Positions 15,831 through 23,659 of a stretch of DNA of 29,701 nt are shown piece by piece. The notes beneath the pieces are model-generated. The model made no database searches, was not told the DNA's origin, and worked only from the letters and a program-made list of their open reading frames with translations. The stretch is from assembly GCA_002436485.1 (NCBI GenBank), contig DJMK01000130.1:1-29701 (forward strand). The letters are read 5' to 3'. Position 1 is the first letter of the stretch. The number at the start of each line of letters is the position of its first letter. The DNA is from Proteobacteria bacterium UBA6492. Lineage in GTDB: Bacteria > Pseudomonadota > Gammaproteobacteria > UBA6429 > Thiohalophilaceae. Position numbers and translations under genes: made by a program.

Positions 15831-15859
15831 TTTATAGACCGGCCTTAGGATAAAGTCAA
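15831..15859 (-). promoter_or_regulatory. near-consensus sigma-70 promoter of the 60-residue gene
   Basis: TTGACT (15859-15854) and TATAAA (15836-15831) are separated by exactly 17 bases on the minus strand. Each element matches five of six consensus positions. The predicted leader is about 54 bases long. Confidence 0.65.
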
Positions 15860-15937
15860 TACTCAGACTGCTTTGATCTCAATAAGTTAAGAGAAATAAT
15901 TAAAAACAATTATGATTAAAAATCGCTAACTAATTGA

Positions 15938-16876
15938 TTAACAATGAATTGGGTCCTGATTTAGCTGGAGTGTGCCGATCAGTTGTCCAACATTACTCAT
16001 ACCGTGCTGGTTCAGGTAGTCGATAATGCCGGCATTAATTTTGGAACAGACCAGCGGGTCATAAAACAATGCGGTACCAATGCCAATGCCGCTGGCGCCG
16101 GCAATCAGGAACTCCAGCGCGTCGCTGGCTGTCGTGATACCACCCTGTCCGATGATAGGTACCCCGTGGTCGCGGCATACCTGGTAGACCTGGTGGACCT
16201 TCAGCAAGGCAATGGGTTTGATCGCGGGTCCCGACAGGCCACCCTGGTTGTTTCCGATAATCGGCGTGCGTGAATCGACGTCGATAGCCATGCCCATCAG
16301 GGTGTTGATAACCGCAAATGCATCTGAACCAGCTTCCAGGCAGCGGCGTGCATTCTCTGCAATGTTGGTCTGGTTGGGTGATAGCTTGGTGATGAGTGGT
16401 TTATCGGTGGCCTTACGGCAAGCCGCAACCACGCGGGCGGACATGTCCGGGTCATTGCCAAAGGCAACGCCGCCTTCCTTGACGTTGGGGCAGGAGATGT
16501 TGATCTCCATGGCATCAATGGGCGAGTCATCAAAGATGCGCGCCACTTCGTAATAGTCTTCGACCGTGGAACCGGACAGGTTGGCAATGAAGCGGGTCTC
16601 GGTAAAATCCAGTTCGGGCAATATGTTTTCAACGACGTGCTGGGCACCCGGGTTTTGCAGTCCGATCGCATTGAGCATGCCATCCGGCGTTTCGTAAACA
16701 CGATGCGGTTGATTACCGAGACGCGGTTCTAGCGTAGTGCCCTTGAGGCAAACCGCACCGACTTCGCGGTGTGTAAAACCTTGCACCCGGGTGTATTCTT
16801 CACCGAAACCGACACAGCCCGATAACAACACCAGCGGTGTGGCGAAATCCATACCACAAAAGTCCAACCTGAGCAT
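15938..16876 (-). CDS. pyrD: dihydroorotate dehydrogenase, class 1B-like
   Basis: Oxidises dihydroorotate to orotate in pyrimidine synthesis with FMN. The sequence follows the class 1B (Bacillus PyrD) pattern closely: SGCVGFGEEY, MLNAIGLQNPG, ANLSGSTVEDY, NISCPNVKEGGVAFG with the catalytic Cys129, INTLMGMAID, GGLSGPAIKPIAL and the phosphate loop IIGQGGI. There is no N-terminal membrane helix, so it is cytosolic. I chose the ATG at 16876 (312 aa) because it aligns with the Bacillus N-terminus; an ATG at 16921 would add 15 residues. Class 1B enzymes normally pair with PyrK, which carries FAD and an iron-sulfur cluster; no pyrK is adjacent. Most well-studied gammaproteobacteria use the quinone-linked class 2 enzyme instead. 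Divergent from trmL. Confidence 0.9.
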   Translation of the reverse strand: MLRLDFCGMDFATPLVLLSGCVGFGEEYTRVQGFTHREVGAVCLKGTTLEPRLGNQPHRVYETPDGMLNAIGLQNPGAQHVVENILPELDFTETRFIANLSGSTVEDYYEVARIFDDSPIDAMEINISCPNVKEGGVAFGNDPDMSARVVAACRKATDKPLITKLSPNQTNIAENARRCLEAGSDAFAVINTLMGMAIDVDSRTPIIGNNQGGLSGPAIKPIALLKVHQVYQVCRDHGVPIIGQGGITTASDALEFLIAGASGIGIGTALFYDPLVCSKINAGIIDYLNQHGMSNVGQLIGTLQLNQDPIHC

Positions 16877-17007
16877 TTCCCGCTCTGATTCATTGATCGG
16901 CGTAGGAGTGATGAGGGTCATTGATCTGGCAACATACTCGGGTTCGGTTACACGACAGGTTCTGAAGTACAATTCTAACTTTATTTACCAAATGAAGCGA
17001 ATGGCCC

Positions 17008-17472
17008 ATGTTTCATATCGTATTGTTTGAACCGGAGATCCCTCCCAATACCGGTAACATTATTCGGCTTTGTGCCAATACAGGTATGCAGCTGCATTTA
17101 ATCGAACCGCTTGGATTTGAGCTGGACGATAAAAAATTAAAGCGCGCCGGACTGGATTACCATGAATTTGCTGCGGTTCGCACTTACGCCAATCTTGATG
17201 AATTTATTGAAAAAGTGAAACCTGCGCGAGTTTTTGGCCTGTCCACACATGGTCAGCGTTCGCTTTATGATTGTGAATTCATGAGTGAAGATGCATTCGT
17301 GTTTGGTCCGGAGACCAGAGGGTTACCCGTGGCAATGCGCGAACAACTCGGTGTTGCGAATGTGTTGCGTATTCCGATGCGCCCGGAAAATCGCAGTCTA
17401 AACTTGTCCAATGCGGCGGCCATTGTGGTCTATGAAGCATGGCGCCAGCTGGGTTTCGAAGGCAGTCGCTAA
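17008..17472 (+). CDS. trmL: tRNA (cytidine/uridine-34-2'-O)-methyltransferase TrmL
   Basis: TrmL methylates the wobble ribose of certain leucine tRNAs. At 154 residues it matches the minimal SPOUT-fold family. The N-terminal LFEPEIPPNTGNIIRLCANTG is diagnostic, and the knot region carries VFGPETRGLP (about residue 97), IPMRPENRSLNLSNAAAIVVYEAWRQ near the end, the S-adenosylmethionine site. A TACAAT -10 hexamer at 16968-16973 could serve the gene; its -35 is poor. Its TAA is directly adjacent to the gpsA stop on the other strand. In E. coli trmL also lies near gpsA and secB. Confidence 0.96.
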   Translation: MFHIVLFEPEIPPNTGNIIRLCANTGMQLHLIEPLGFELDDKKLKRAGLDYHEFAAVRTYANLDEFIEKVKPARVFGLSTHGQRSLYDCEFMSEDAFVFGPETRGLPVAMREQLGVANVLRIPMRPENRSLNLSNAAAIVVYEAWRQLGFEGSR

Positions 17473-18483
17473 TCAGGCAGTTTCTGACTTGGGGTTCCTG
17501 TTAAGTAGTGTATGCACCGCTTCTTTGGGTGCGACGTTTTCATACAGGATCTTGTAAACCTGTTCGGTAATCGGCATTTCAACCCCCACATCCTGCGCGA
17601 GAAAGTACAGTGTCTTTGCCGTGCCAATACCTTCAATCGTCTGGTTAATTTCCTGCTTGGCTTTTTCCGGGTTATTACCCTTGCCAAGCGCGATACCAAA
17701 GCGGCGATTACGTGACTGGTCATCGGAACAGGTCAGTACCAGGTCGCCCAACCCGGAAAGGCCCATGAAGGTTTCACGTTGACCACCCAGGGCAACACCG
17801 AGGCGCATGATCTCATTCAAGCCACGTGTTATCAGGGCGGCACGGGTATTGGTACCAAAATTCATACCGTCTGCGATACCGGCGGCGATGGCCATGACAT
17901 TTTTGCTGGCACCGCCGATTTCGACACCGATGACATCATCGCTGGTATAGGTAAGAAAGTTTTCGCTGTGCAGGGCATTGGCAAGATCATCCGCAAACGG
18001 GCTGTCTTTTGAGGCGACGGTGATGGCACCCGGTAAATTCATTGCCAGTTCCCTGGCAAAGGTTGGGCCTGATACTGCTGCAATTGGAATGGTGATGCCA
18101 AGTTCTTCACGTACGATCTGGTGTAATAATTTGCGCGTGCCCTGTTCCAGCCCTTTGGTGCCCCAGGCCAGACGATGATGACCCGTCAGTTGGGGCTTGA
18201 TGTTATTGACTGTCTCGCGAAAAGCATGTGATGGCACGACTACCAGCAGGTCATAAGCCTGCTTGATTGTCTGTTCAAGATCAAAAGTGACAGTCAGGTT
18301 GTCAGGAAAGGGAATGCCCGGTAAAAAGCGCTCATTGCTTTTTGTTACCAACATATCCTCATAATGATCTTTTGAGTGTGACCACAATAATGTGGGGTGA
18401 TGCGCACGCGCCAGTTGCATGGCCAGCGCAGTGCCCCATGAGCCGGCACCAAGTACTGCAAAAGTTTGCTCTGGCGTAGTCAT
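17473..18483 (-). CDS. gpsA: NAD(P)-dependent glycerol-3-phosphate dehydrogenase
   Basis: Reduces dihydroxyacetone phosphate to sn-glycerol 3-phosphate for phospholipid synthesis. The 336-residue length is normal. The N-terminal Rossmann motif is VLGAGSWGTALA (about residues 10-21). LAWGTKGLE near residue 107, AVSGPTFARE near 139 and the C-terminal-domain EIGGASKNVMAIAAGIADG with the catalytic Lys are all typical, as is the downstream GLGDLVLTCSDDQSRNRRFG. It follows secB by 18 bases in the order rhodanese-grxC-trxC-secB-gpsA and converges on trmL with no gap between stops. Confidence 0.97.
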   Translation of the reverse strand: MTTPEQTFAVLGAGSWGTALAMQLARAHHPTLLWSHSKDHYEDMLVTKSNERFLPGIPFPDNLTVTFDLEQTIKQAYDLLVVVPSHAFRETVNNIKPQLTGHHRLAWGTKGLEQGTRKLLHQIVREELGITIPIAAVSGPTFARELAMNLPGAITVASKDSPFADDLANALHSENFLTYTSDDVIGVEIGGASKNVMAIAAGIADGMNFGTNTRAALITRGLNEIMRLGVALGGQRETFMGLSGLGDLVLTCSDDQSRNRRFGIALGKGNNPEKAKQEINQTIEGIGTAKTLYFLAQDVGVEMPITEQVYKILYENVAPKEAVHTLLNRNPKSETA

Positions 18484-18501
18484 CCCTGATGTATTGTCAG
18501 G

Positions 18502-18975
18502 CTAGTGTTTTTGCTCATCAGCCTGTTGTTTTTGTTGTTGCAGATGTTGTTCATACAGTGCGTCAAAATTAATAGGAGCAAGCAGCATCTGAGGGAAACC
18601 ACCGCGGGTAACAACATCAGATATAACTTCACGTGTATAAGGAAAAAGAATGTTTGGACAGAAACTTCCCAGCATGCTGCCGAGATCTTCTTTCTCAAAG
18701 CCTGCAATATGAAAAATACCTGCCTGCTGAACCTCGATAAGGTACGCAGTGTTGTCGCCATTTTTTACTGTCGCGGTAATTCTCAGAACAACTTCGTATG
18801 AGTTTTCCTCGATCGATTCGGCATTGGTATTGAGATCGAGGTTCACCGCAGGTTTCCATTCTTCCTTAAAGACAGCAGGTGAATTGGGCGCTTCAAATGA
18901 AATATCTTTTACATAAATCTTCTGTATAGAAAATTGTGGTTGTTGATTCTGACTAGTCGCGTTTTCGTCGCTCAT
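18502..18975 (-). CDS. secB: protein-export chaperone SecB
   Basis: SecB is a tetrameric cytoplasmic chaperone that keeps precursors unfolded and delivers them to SecA. The 157 residues fit the family. Recognisable elements are FSIQKIYVKDISFEAPNSP at about residues 15-33, the conserved QAGIFHIAGF, SFCPNILFPYTRE, and the hydrophobic RGGFPQMLLAPINFDALY. The C-terminal tail is Gln/Lys-rich. The gene lies in the conserved grxC-secB-gpsA order, here with trxC inserted before it. Its own ribosome binding site is weak. Confidence 0.97.
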   Translation of the reverse strand: MSDENATSQNQQPQFSIQKIYVKDISFEAPNSPAVFKEEWKPAVNLDLNTNAESIEENSYEVVLRITATVKNGDNTAYLIEVQQAGIFHIAGFEKEDLGSMLGSFCPNILFPYTREVISDVVTRGGFPQMLLAPINFDALYEQHLQQQKQQADEQKH

Positions 18976-19005
18976 GATTATGCTCTTTGTCTATAAGTTA
19001 AATTA

Positions 19006-19440
19006 TTAAATTTGTGATGTTGCCCAGTTCAACAGGTTCTGCAAATCCATGGCACCTGCCATGCGAGCAGTTTCCCTGCCCTGTTTAAATATCGCCAGCG
19101 TGGGAATACTACGAATGTTGTATTGGGCAGCCAGTGCCTGTTCGTTTTCTGTATTCACTTTTGCCAGTAGCATCGCAGTTTGTAATTTTTTTGCTGCCTG
19201 CTCGAATACCGGCGCCATCATTTTGCAGGGGCCGCACCATGGTGCCCAGAAATCAACGAGCACCGGGATATCATTGCGTGTAATAAATCTTTGAAAGTTT
19301 CCCTGTTCAAGCGCAACAGGTTGGCCGCTAAACAGTGGATTATGGCATTTACCACATTTACCGCCAGCATTTAGCTTGTCAGCCGGCACTCGATTAATGC
19401 CATGACAGCCAGGACAGACGACATGTAGCGAGTCAGCCAT
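19006..19440 (-). CDS. trxC: thioredoxin 2 (TrxC) with N-terminal zinc finger
   Basis: A 144-residue disulfide reductase. The N-terminus carries two CxxC pairs (Cys9/Cys12 and Cys29/Cys32), the zinc-binding extension that separates thioredoxin 2 from thioredoxin 1. The thioredoxin fold follows with VDFWAPWCGPCKMMAP, including the WCGPC active site near residue 68, and the cis-proline loop IRSIPTLAIF. It sits between grxC (5 bases away) and secB (30 bases away) on the same strand. Thioredoxin 2 responds to oxidative stress in other bacteria and can exchange electrons with glutaredoxin and persulfide systems. Insertion here is not the E. coli order. Confidence 0.95.
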   Translation of the reverse strand: MADSLHVVCPGCHGINRVPADKLNAGGKCGKCHNPLFSGQPVALEQGNFQRFITRNDIPVLVDFWAPWCGPCKMMAPVFEQAAKKLQTAMLLAKVNTENEQALAAQYNIRSIPTLAIFKQGRETARMAGAMDLQNLLNWATSQI

Positions 19441-19445
19441 TTATG

Positions 19446-19706
19446 CTAACTGGTAAGCCCAAGCCTTTCGTCAAGCTGGCCAGCGTGCTCGAGCGCGTAA
19501 AGATCATCACAGCCACCAACATGTTCATTATTGATGAATATTTGTGGCACGCTGGTCCGTCCAGCCAGCGCTTCCATTTCTCGGCGTTTTACCGGGTCCA
19601 TATCAACACCGATTTCGATGTATTCAACACCTTTTTTTTCCAGTAGCATTTTGGCGCGTGTGCAGTAACCACAAAAACGCGAACTGTAAATTTTTATATC
19701 AGCCAT
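19446..19706 (-). CDS. grxC: glutaredoxin 3
   Basis: An 86-residue dithiol glutaredoxin. The active site is CGYC (Cys12-Gly-Tyr-Cys15) rather than the common CPYC. The rest matches: IKIYSSRFC, DMDPVKRREMEALAGRTSVPQIFIN with the TVP-like cis-proline loop (here SVP), and the glutathione-binding GGCDDLYAL. The ATG at 19706 starts directly before strand 1; a longer reading frame upstream runs through the rhodanese gene and is not real. It is 5 bases after the rhodanese stop and 5 bases before trxC, so these are cotranscribed. Confidence 0.95.
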   Translation of the reverse strand: MADIKIYSSRFCGYCTRAKMLLEKKGVEYIEIGVDMDPVKRREMEALAGRTSVPQIFINNEHVGGCDDLYALEHAGQLDERLGLTS

Positions 19707-19711
19707 TTTCG

Positions 19712-20137
19712 TTACTTCTTTGTTACCGGCAGATTGTCGCTTTGCCAAGCCATCATTCCGCCACTCAGGTTGTACACATTCTGAAAACCACTTTTCTTGA
19801 GTAATGCACAAGCGTGCCCAGAGCGTTGCCCGGATTTGCAACTGACTATCAGGTGCTTGTCCTTATATTTTTCCAGATCACTCATTCGCTCGTTCAGGTA
19901 GCTAATAGGGACATGAACGGCATTAACTATGTGTCCATTGCGATATTCGTTCTCTTCACGTACATCGAGGACAATTGCATCGTCACGGTTAATCAGTTGC
20001 GTGGCACCAGCTGCATTCACGGTCTTGTAACCACGTAGCCGGCCACCAATGAAACTGTAAACTACCAAGCTAAAAACCAGGATCCAGCTCAGAGTCAGGA
20101 TGTAATGGTTGGTAGCAAATTGCATGTATTGGTCCAT
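19712..20137 (-). CDS. membrane-anchored rhodanese-domain protein (YibN-like)
   Basis: A 141-residue protein with an N-terminal transmembrane helix (about residues 11-31) and a cytoplasm-facing single rhodanese domain. The domain shows IVLDVREENEYRNGHIVNAVHVP, the active-site loop VSCKSGQRSG with Cys100, and FQNVYNLSGGMMAWQ. Rhodaneses carry a persulfide on this cysteine and move sulfane sulfur. It corresponds to E. coli yibN by position (yibN-grxC-secB-gpsA) and domain layout. The upstream gap of 126 bases to the ArsR gene could hold a promoter, such as a weak TTGATT with an AT-rich -10. Confidence 0.92.
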   Translation of the reverse strand: MDQYMQFATNHYILTLSWILVFSLVVYSFIGGRLRGYKTVNAAGATQLINRDDAIVLDVREENEYRNGHIVNAVHVPISYLNERMSDLEKYKDKHLIVSCKSGQRSGHACALLKKSGFQNVYNLSGGMMAWQSDNLPVTKK

Positions 20138-20263
20138 CGAAATTACCCGTGATTAAATGCTCAGGATGTAGTTATTAATTGGTACAAAAACTGGAAAATC
20201 AATATTGTGAGAGATAGCCTGAAGCCGCCACGCAGAGATGGCGTGCAGCGCTGTCATCTTGAT

Positions 20264-20587
20264 TTATTCCTCCAGGCCGGCGCTACAGAAAACTTCGCGC
20301 ATCATGCCAATCAGGCGCAGCGTGCGTTGATCGCCGACCTTGTAATAGACACGATTGGCATCCTTGCGGGCTGACAAGATACCTTTATCGCGCAGGATGG
20401 CCAGGTGTTGAGAAATATTGCTCTGTGAAGTGCCCACATGATCGACAATATCCTGCACACTGATTTCACTGTCACCCAGTGTACAAAGAATTTTCAATCT
20501 AAGCGGGTGGGACATTGCTTTAAGGGAACGTGAGGCGCGGTCGATATCCTCATCTCGCGTCATAAGTCCAGCTATCTCTTGCATCAT
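20264..20587 (-). CDS. ArsR/SmtB-family regulator with SqrR/BigR-like cysteine pair
   Basis: A 107-residue dimeric winged-helix repressor. The fold is clear: MSHPLRLKILCTLGD, the recognition helix region VGTSQSNISQHLAILRDKGIL, and the beta wing ARKDANRVYYKVGD. The ELCVCDL metal site of ArsR is missing. Instead there are only two cysteines, Cys35 in the helix after HPLRLK and Cys101 in the last helix (REVFC). Their 66-residue spacing equals that of Cys41/107 in SqrR and Cys42/108 in BigR, which sense persulfides by forming a polysulfide bridge. I chose ATG 20587; GTG 20596 and ATG 20584 are alternatives. It lies upstream of rhodanese-grxC-trxC-secB-gpsA on the same strand and divergent from gpmI. 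Persulfide sensing is inference. Confidence 0.88.
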   Translation of the reverse strand: MMQEIAGLMTRDEDIDRASRSLKAMSHPLRLKILCTLGDSEISVQDIVDHVGTSQSNISQHLAILRDKGILSARKDANRVYYKVGDQRTLRLIGMMREVFCSAGLEE

Positions 20588-20683
20588 AAAAACCACACCA
20601 TGTTAGGGACGTAATACGAATATTATTATGCGCAGTTACCGCTCAATGATTTCACGATGGCACCTGCCCTTTATTAATAAAAC

Positions 20684-20712
20684 ATTATACAATAATCTAC
20701 CACTTGAGAAGG
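20684..20712 (-). promoter_or_regulatory. candidate promoter of the ArsR-family gene, overlapped by an inverted-repeat arm
   Basis: On the minus strand a perfect TATAAT (20689-20684) lies about 100 bases before the ATG. The -35 region is poor (TTCTCA at a 15-base spacing) and coincides with the left arm (20699-20712) of the long inverted repeat described separately, which would suit repression. Confidence 0.35.
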
Positions 20713-20818
20713 GCATTGGCTCCTTTTTTAACTAGATTTCAAGAATTAACGTTAAATTGGTTAATATTTAACCTTTTCAAGTGGTGTGCGCAAGCAAAAT
20801 AAATTAGACTGTGTCTAA
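20699..20818. promoter_or_regulatory. cluster of palindromes between the arsR-type gene and gpmI
   Basis: Four elements occur in 120 bases: arms of 14 bases with one mismatch (ACCACTTGAGAAGG at 20699-20712 against CCTTTTCAAGTGGT at 20772-20785); TTAACGTTAA (20746-20755); GGTTAA-TAT-TTAACC (20759-20773); and TTAGAC-TGT-GTCTAA (20804-20818). The last two are perfect 15-bp palindromes. One or more are likely operators; assignment to the ArsR-family protein is inference. Confidence 0.5.
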
Positions 20819-20859
20819 ATTTAAGAGTTTTTAGAATAAATTAAATAACTTAGGATTGA

Positions 20860-22431
20860 ATGTCAGATCACGCTGAACATATTTTACTGCTTATCCTGGA
20901 TGGTTGGGGTTACTCCGAGGACCCTGAATACAATGCCATTGCTGCAGCGAACAAGCCAAACTGGGATAAATTATGGACCAAGTACCCGCATACCCTGGTT
21001 AATGGTTCCGGTGCATCTGTGGGCCTACCGGCTGAGCAGATGGGCAATTCCGAAGTTGGCCACCTGAACCTGGGTGCCGGCCGTGTGGTGTACCAGGAAT
21101 TCACCCGCGTGAGCCGTTCAATTAAAACTGGGTCATTTTTCACCAACCAGACCATGGTGGACGCGGTACAGTCAGCCATCGATAAGGACAAGGCAGTACA
21201 CATCATGGGGCTGTTATCACCCGGTGGTGTCCATAGCCATGAAGAGCACATTCACGCCATGGCAGAACTGGCCGTGAAACAAGGCGCGAAAAAAGTTTAC
21301 TTACACGCTTTTTTGGATGGTCGCGATACTGCACCACAGAGCGCCGATCAATCCATCAAGAGAATGGAGGCAAAATTCCAGGAGCTGGGTGCCGGTCGTT
21401 TTGCATCTATCATTGGCCGCTACTTTGCCATGGATCGCGATCACCGTTGGCCGCGCATCAAAAAAGCCTATGATGTAATTACACAGGGCAAGGCCGATTT
21501 CCAGTCAGAAACTGCGCTGGGCGCACTGGGCGCGGCATATAACCGTGATGAAACAGACGAGTTCGTGCAGGCGACCGCCATCGTACCGCCGGGCACTGAG
21601 CCGGTGCGCATGGAAGATGGTGATACGCTGGTTTTCATGAACTATCGTTCCGACCGGGCGCGCCAGATAACCTTGCCATTCATCGAACCCGATTTCGATG
21701 CCTTTGACCGTGACTATGTACCCAAGCTGGGTATCTTTGTTTCACTCACGGAATATAAATCTGATTTTGATGTGCCGGTGGCTTACCCGCCGGATCGACT
21801 AAATAACGTTTTTGGACAATATATTAGTGGTCTTGGTATGCGCCAGTTGCGCATCGCCGAAACGGAGAAATACGCGCATGTTACCTTCTTCTTTAATGGT
21901 GGGCGCGAAGAGCCATTTGAATTTGAAGATCGCATTTTGATCAATTCACCCAATATTCCAACCTACGATTTGCAGCCGGAAATGAGTGCCAATGAGTTGA
22001 CCGATCAGTTGGTCGAGGCAATTGAAAGCAAAAAATACGATGTAATCATCTGTAATTTTGCCAACCCTGATATGGTAGGACATACCGGTAATTTTGATGC
22101 TACGGTCAAGGCCATCGAAGCACTGGATAAATGCCTCGGACGTATTTACGAGGCAAATAAAAAGGTTAATGGCGAGATACTGATTACTGCTGATCACGGC
22201 AACGCCGAAATGATGGTAAACAAGGAAACAGGCCAGCCACATACTGCCCATACCACCAACCTGGTGCCGTTAATCTACGTGGGTAGGGACTTTAAGCTAC
22301 TCAACCAGGGAGCTCTGTCCGATCTGGCGCCAACCATGCTGGATTTAATGGGTATAAAGCAGCCTACAGAAATGAACGGTCGATCGTTGATTGACCATGA
22401 CCACGAAGACCAGGAAGAAGCCGCGGCCTGA
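20860..22431 (+). CDS. gpmI: 2,3-bisphosphoglycerate-independent phosphoglycerate mutase
   Basis: Interconverts 3- and 2-phosphoglycerate in glycolysis and gluconeogenesis, with two Mn ions and a phosphoserine intermediate. The 523-residue length is slightly above the usual 510. Seen are LLILDGWG (Asp14, metal), MGNSEVGHLNLGAGR with the catalytic Ser64, LHAFLDGRDTAP, GRYFAMDRDHRWPR, FMNYRSDRARQ, and near the end NFANPDMVGHTG and TADHGNAEMM, the remaining metal ligands. AGGA is 5 bases before the ATG. The C-terminus is an acidic tail. It starts a plus-strand run with envC, ctpA and yibQ-like genes, as in E. coli. Confidence 0.97.
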   Translation: MSDHAEHILLLILDGWGYSEDPEYNAIAAANKPNWDKLWTKYPHTLVNGSGASVGLPAEQMGNSEVGHLNLGAGRVVYQEFTRVSRSIKTGSFFTNQTMVDAVQSAIDKDKAVHIMGLLSPGGVHSHEEHIHAMAELAVKQGAKKVYLHAFLDGRDTAPQSADQSIKRMEAKFQELGAGRFASIIGRYFAMDRDHRWPRIKKAYDVITQGKADFQSETALGALGAAYNRDETDEFVQATAIVPPGTEPVRMEDGDTLVFMNYRSDRARQITLPFIEPDFDAFDRDYVPKLGIFVSLTEYKSDFDVPVAYPPDRLNNVFGQYISGLGMRQLRIAETEKYAHVTFFFNGGREEPFEFEDRILINSPNIPTYDLQPEMSANELTDQLVEAIESKKYDVIICNFANPDMVGHTGNFDATVKAIEALDKCLGRIYEANKKVNGEILITADHGNAEMMVNKETGQPHTAHTTNLVPLIYVGRDFKLLNQGALSDLAPTMLDLMGIKQPTEMNGRSLIDHDHEDQEEAAA

Positions 22432-22492
22432 TCAGCCGAAATTTCATGCTCTGATTATTCGCTTCGTTGCTATGCTCAGGTAAACTGGCAGC

Positions 22493-23659
22493 ATGGTCTC
22501 GCGCGCATACCTCAACGTTACCCTTACTGCACTTCTTACCTTTTCCATTTGTAGTTTCATTAGCCTGCCTGTTATTGCCGATAACGATGAGCACGCCGCC
22601 GCGCTTGCCGAGGTACGCAAAAAGATCGAGCGTTTACGGCATGATATAGATAAAACACAGACAAAACATGATTCGGTTCGCACAGAGCTACGCAAGGTAG
22701 AACGATCGATCAGCCAACTGCACCGAGAGATCAAAAACATTAATCAAAAGCAGCGAAAAAAAAATCGCGAACTCAAAAAGCTGTATGGTGAACGTGGAAA
22801 ATTACAGAATGAACTGGCCACTCACCGGCAAATTCTGACACAACAAATCCAGGCCGCATTTGTTATTGGGCAACAGGAATACCTTAAGTTGTTGCTGAAC
22901 CAGGAAGATCCAGCCGCCATTGGTCGTACCATGAAGTATTACGATTACTTTAACCGGGCGCGTCTCACAGAAATCGAACAGGTCAGGGGCACACTGCTCA
23001 GGCTCAGCGGTGTCGAGGCAAAAATCAAGCGTGAAAAACAGGTGCTGGCAGAAATCGAACAGGTACGCAAAAAACGGCGCCAGGAATTGCAGGAAGTTTC
23101 CTATGCGCATAGCCGCGTTATGGCGAAACTGAAAAAAGAGCTGGGTACCCGTGGCGAAGAGTTATCTCAACTGGTAGAGAATGAACGACGCTTGCAACAG
23201 CTGGTCAACCAGTTGGATGACGCCATTCCCGATATTCTGACAGCACCCGGCAAACGTACACCGTTCGCAAAGTTAAGGGGTAAGCTTCAGTGGCCGACAC
23301 AAGGTAAGGTGAGCGCTTTGTTTGGGCGCTCCCGCAACGCCGGTAAGCTAAAATGGAACGGCGTACTGATCAAGGCAAGCGTAGGCAAGGATGTGCGCGC
23401 AGTGTCACATGGGCGAGTGGCCTATGCCGACTGGTTGCGCGGTTACGGCCTGCTGATGATCGTGGACCACGGTGACGGTTATATGAGCCTGTATGGTCAC
23501 AACCAGGCCCTCTACAAGGAGACCGGAGAATGGGTTGAGGCAGGCGAGGTGGTTGCCACGGTCGGGCAAAGTGGTGGTCAGCAGCAGGCCGCCCTGTATT
23601 TCGAGATTCGCCATAATGGCAAACCAAGTAATCCGGTGCGCTGGTGCAAGCGCGGCTGA
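22493..23659 (+). CDS. envC: murein hydrolase activator EnvC (degenerate LytM/M23 domain)
   Basis: EnvC is a periplasmic factor recruited by FtsEX that activates amidases during septum splitting. The 388-residue protein has a signal peptide (cleavage near residue 29, after PVIA), a long coiled coil (about residues 33-250, rich in Glu/Lys/Arg/Gln), and a C-terminal LytM domain (about 265-385). The zinc ligands of active M23 peptidases are lost: the HxxxD position reads WNGVLIK and the last motif YFEIRHNG has Tyr for the first His, although YGHNQ retains one His. This matches EnvC as a non-catalytic activator. It lies 61 bases after gpmI, as in E. coli. Confidence 0.94.
   Translation: MVSRAYLNVTLTALLTFSICSFISLPVIADNDEHAAALAEVRKKIERLRHDIDKTQTKHDSVRTELRKVERSISQLHREIKNINQKQRKKNRELKKLYGERGKLQNELATHRQILTQQIQAAFVIGQQEYLKLLLNQEDPAAIGRTMKYYDYFNRARLTEIEQVRGTLLRLSGVEAKIKREKQVLAEIEQVRKKRRQELQEVSYAHSRVMAKLKKELGTRGEELSQLVENERRLQQLVNQLDDAIPDILTAPGKRTPFAKLRGKLQWPTQGKVSALFGRSRNAGKLKWNGVLIKASVGKDVRAVSHGRVAYADWLRGYGLLMIVDHGDGYMSLYGHNQALYKETGEWVEAGEVVATVGQSGGQQQAALYFEIRHNGKPSNPVRWCKRG

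Noticed and set aside
19707..19841. A 45-residue N-terminal extension of glutaredoxin
   Set aside because: It runs through the end of the rhodanese gene in another frame; the glutaredoxin fold starts exactly at the ATG at 19706.
20207..20255. Possible hairpin between the ArsR-type gene and the rhodanese gene
   Set aside because: Only 5-bp stems can be drawn (CGCCA/TGGCG or CACGC/GCGTG), with no T-run. Too weak for a terminator.
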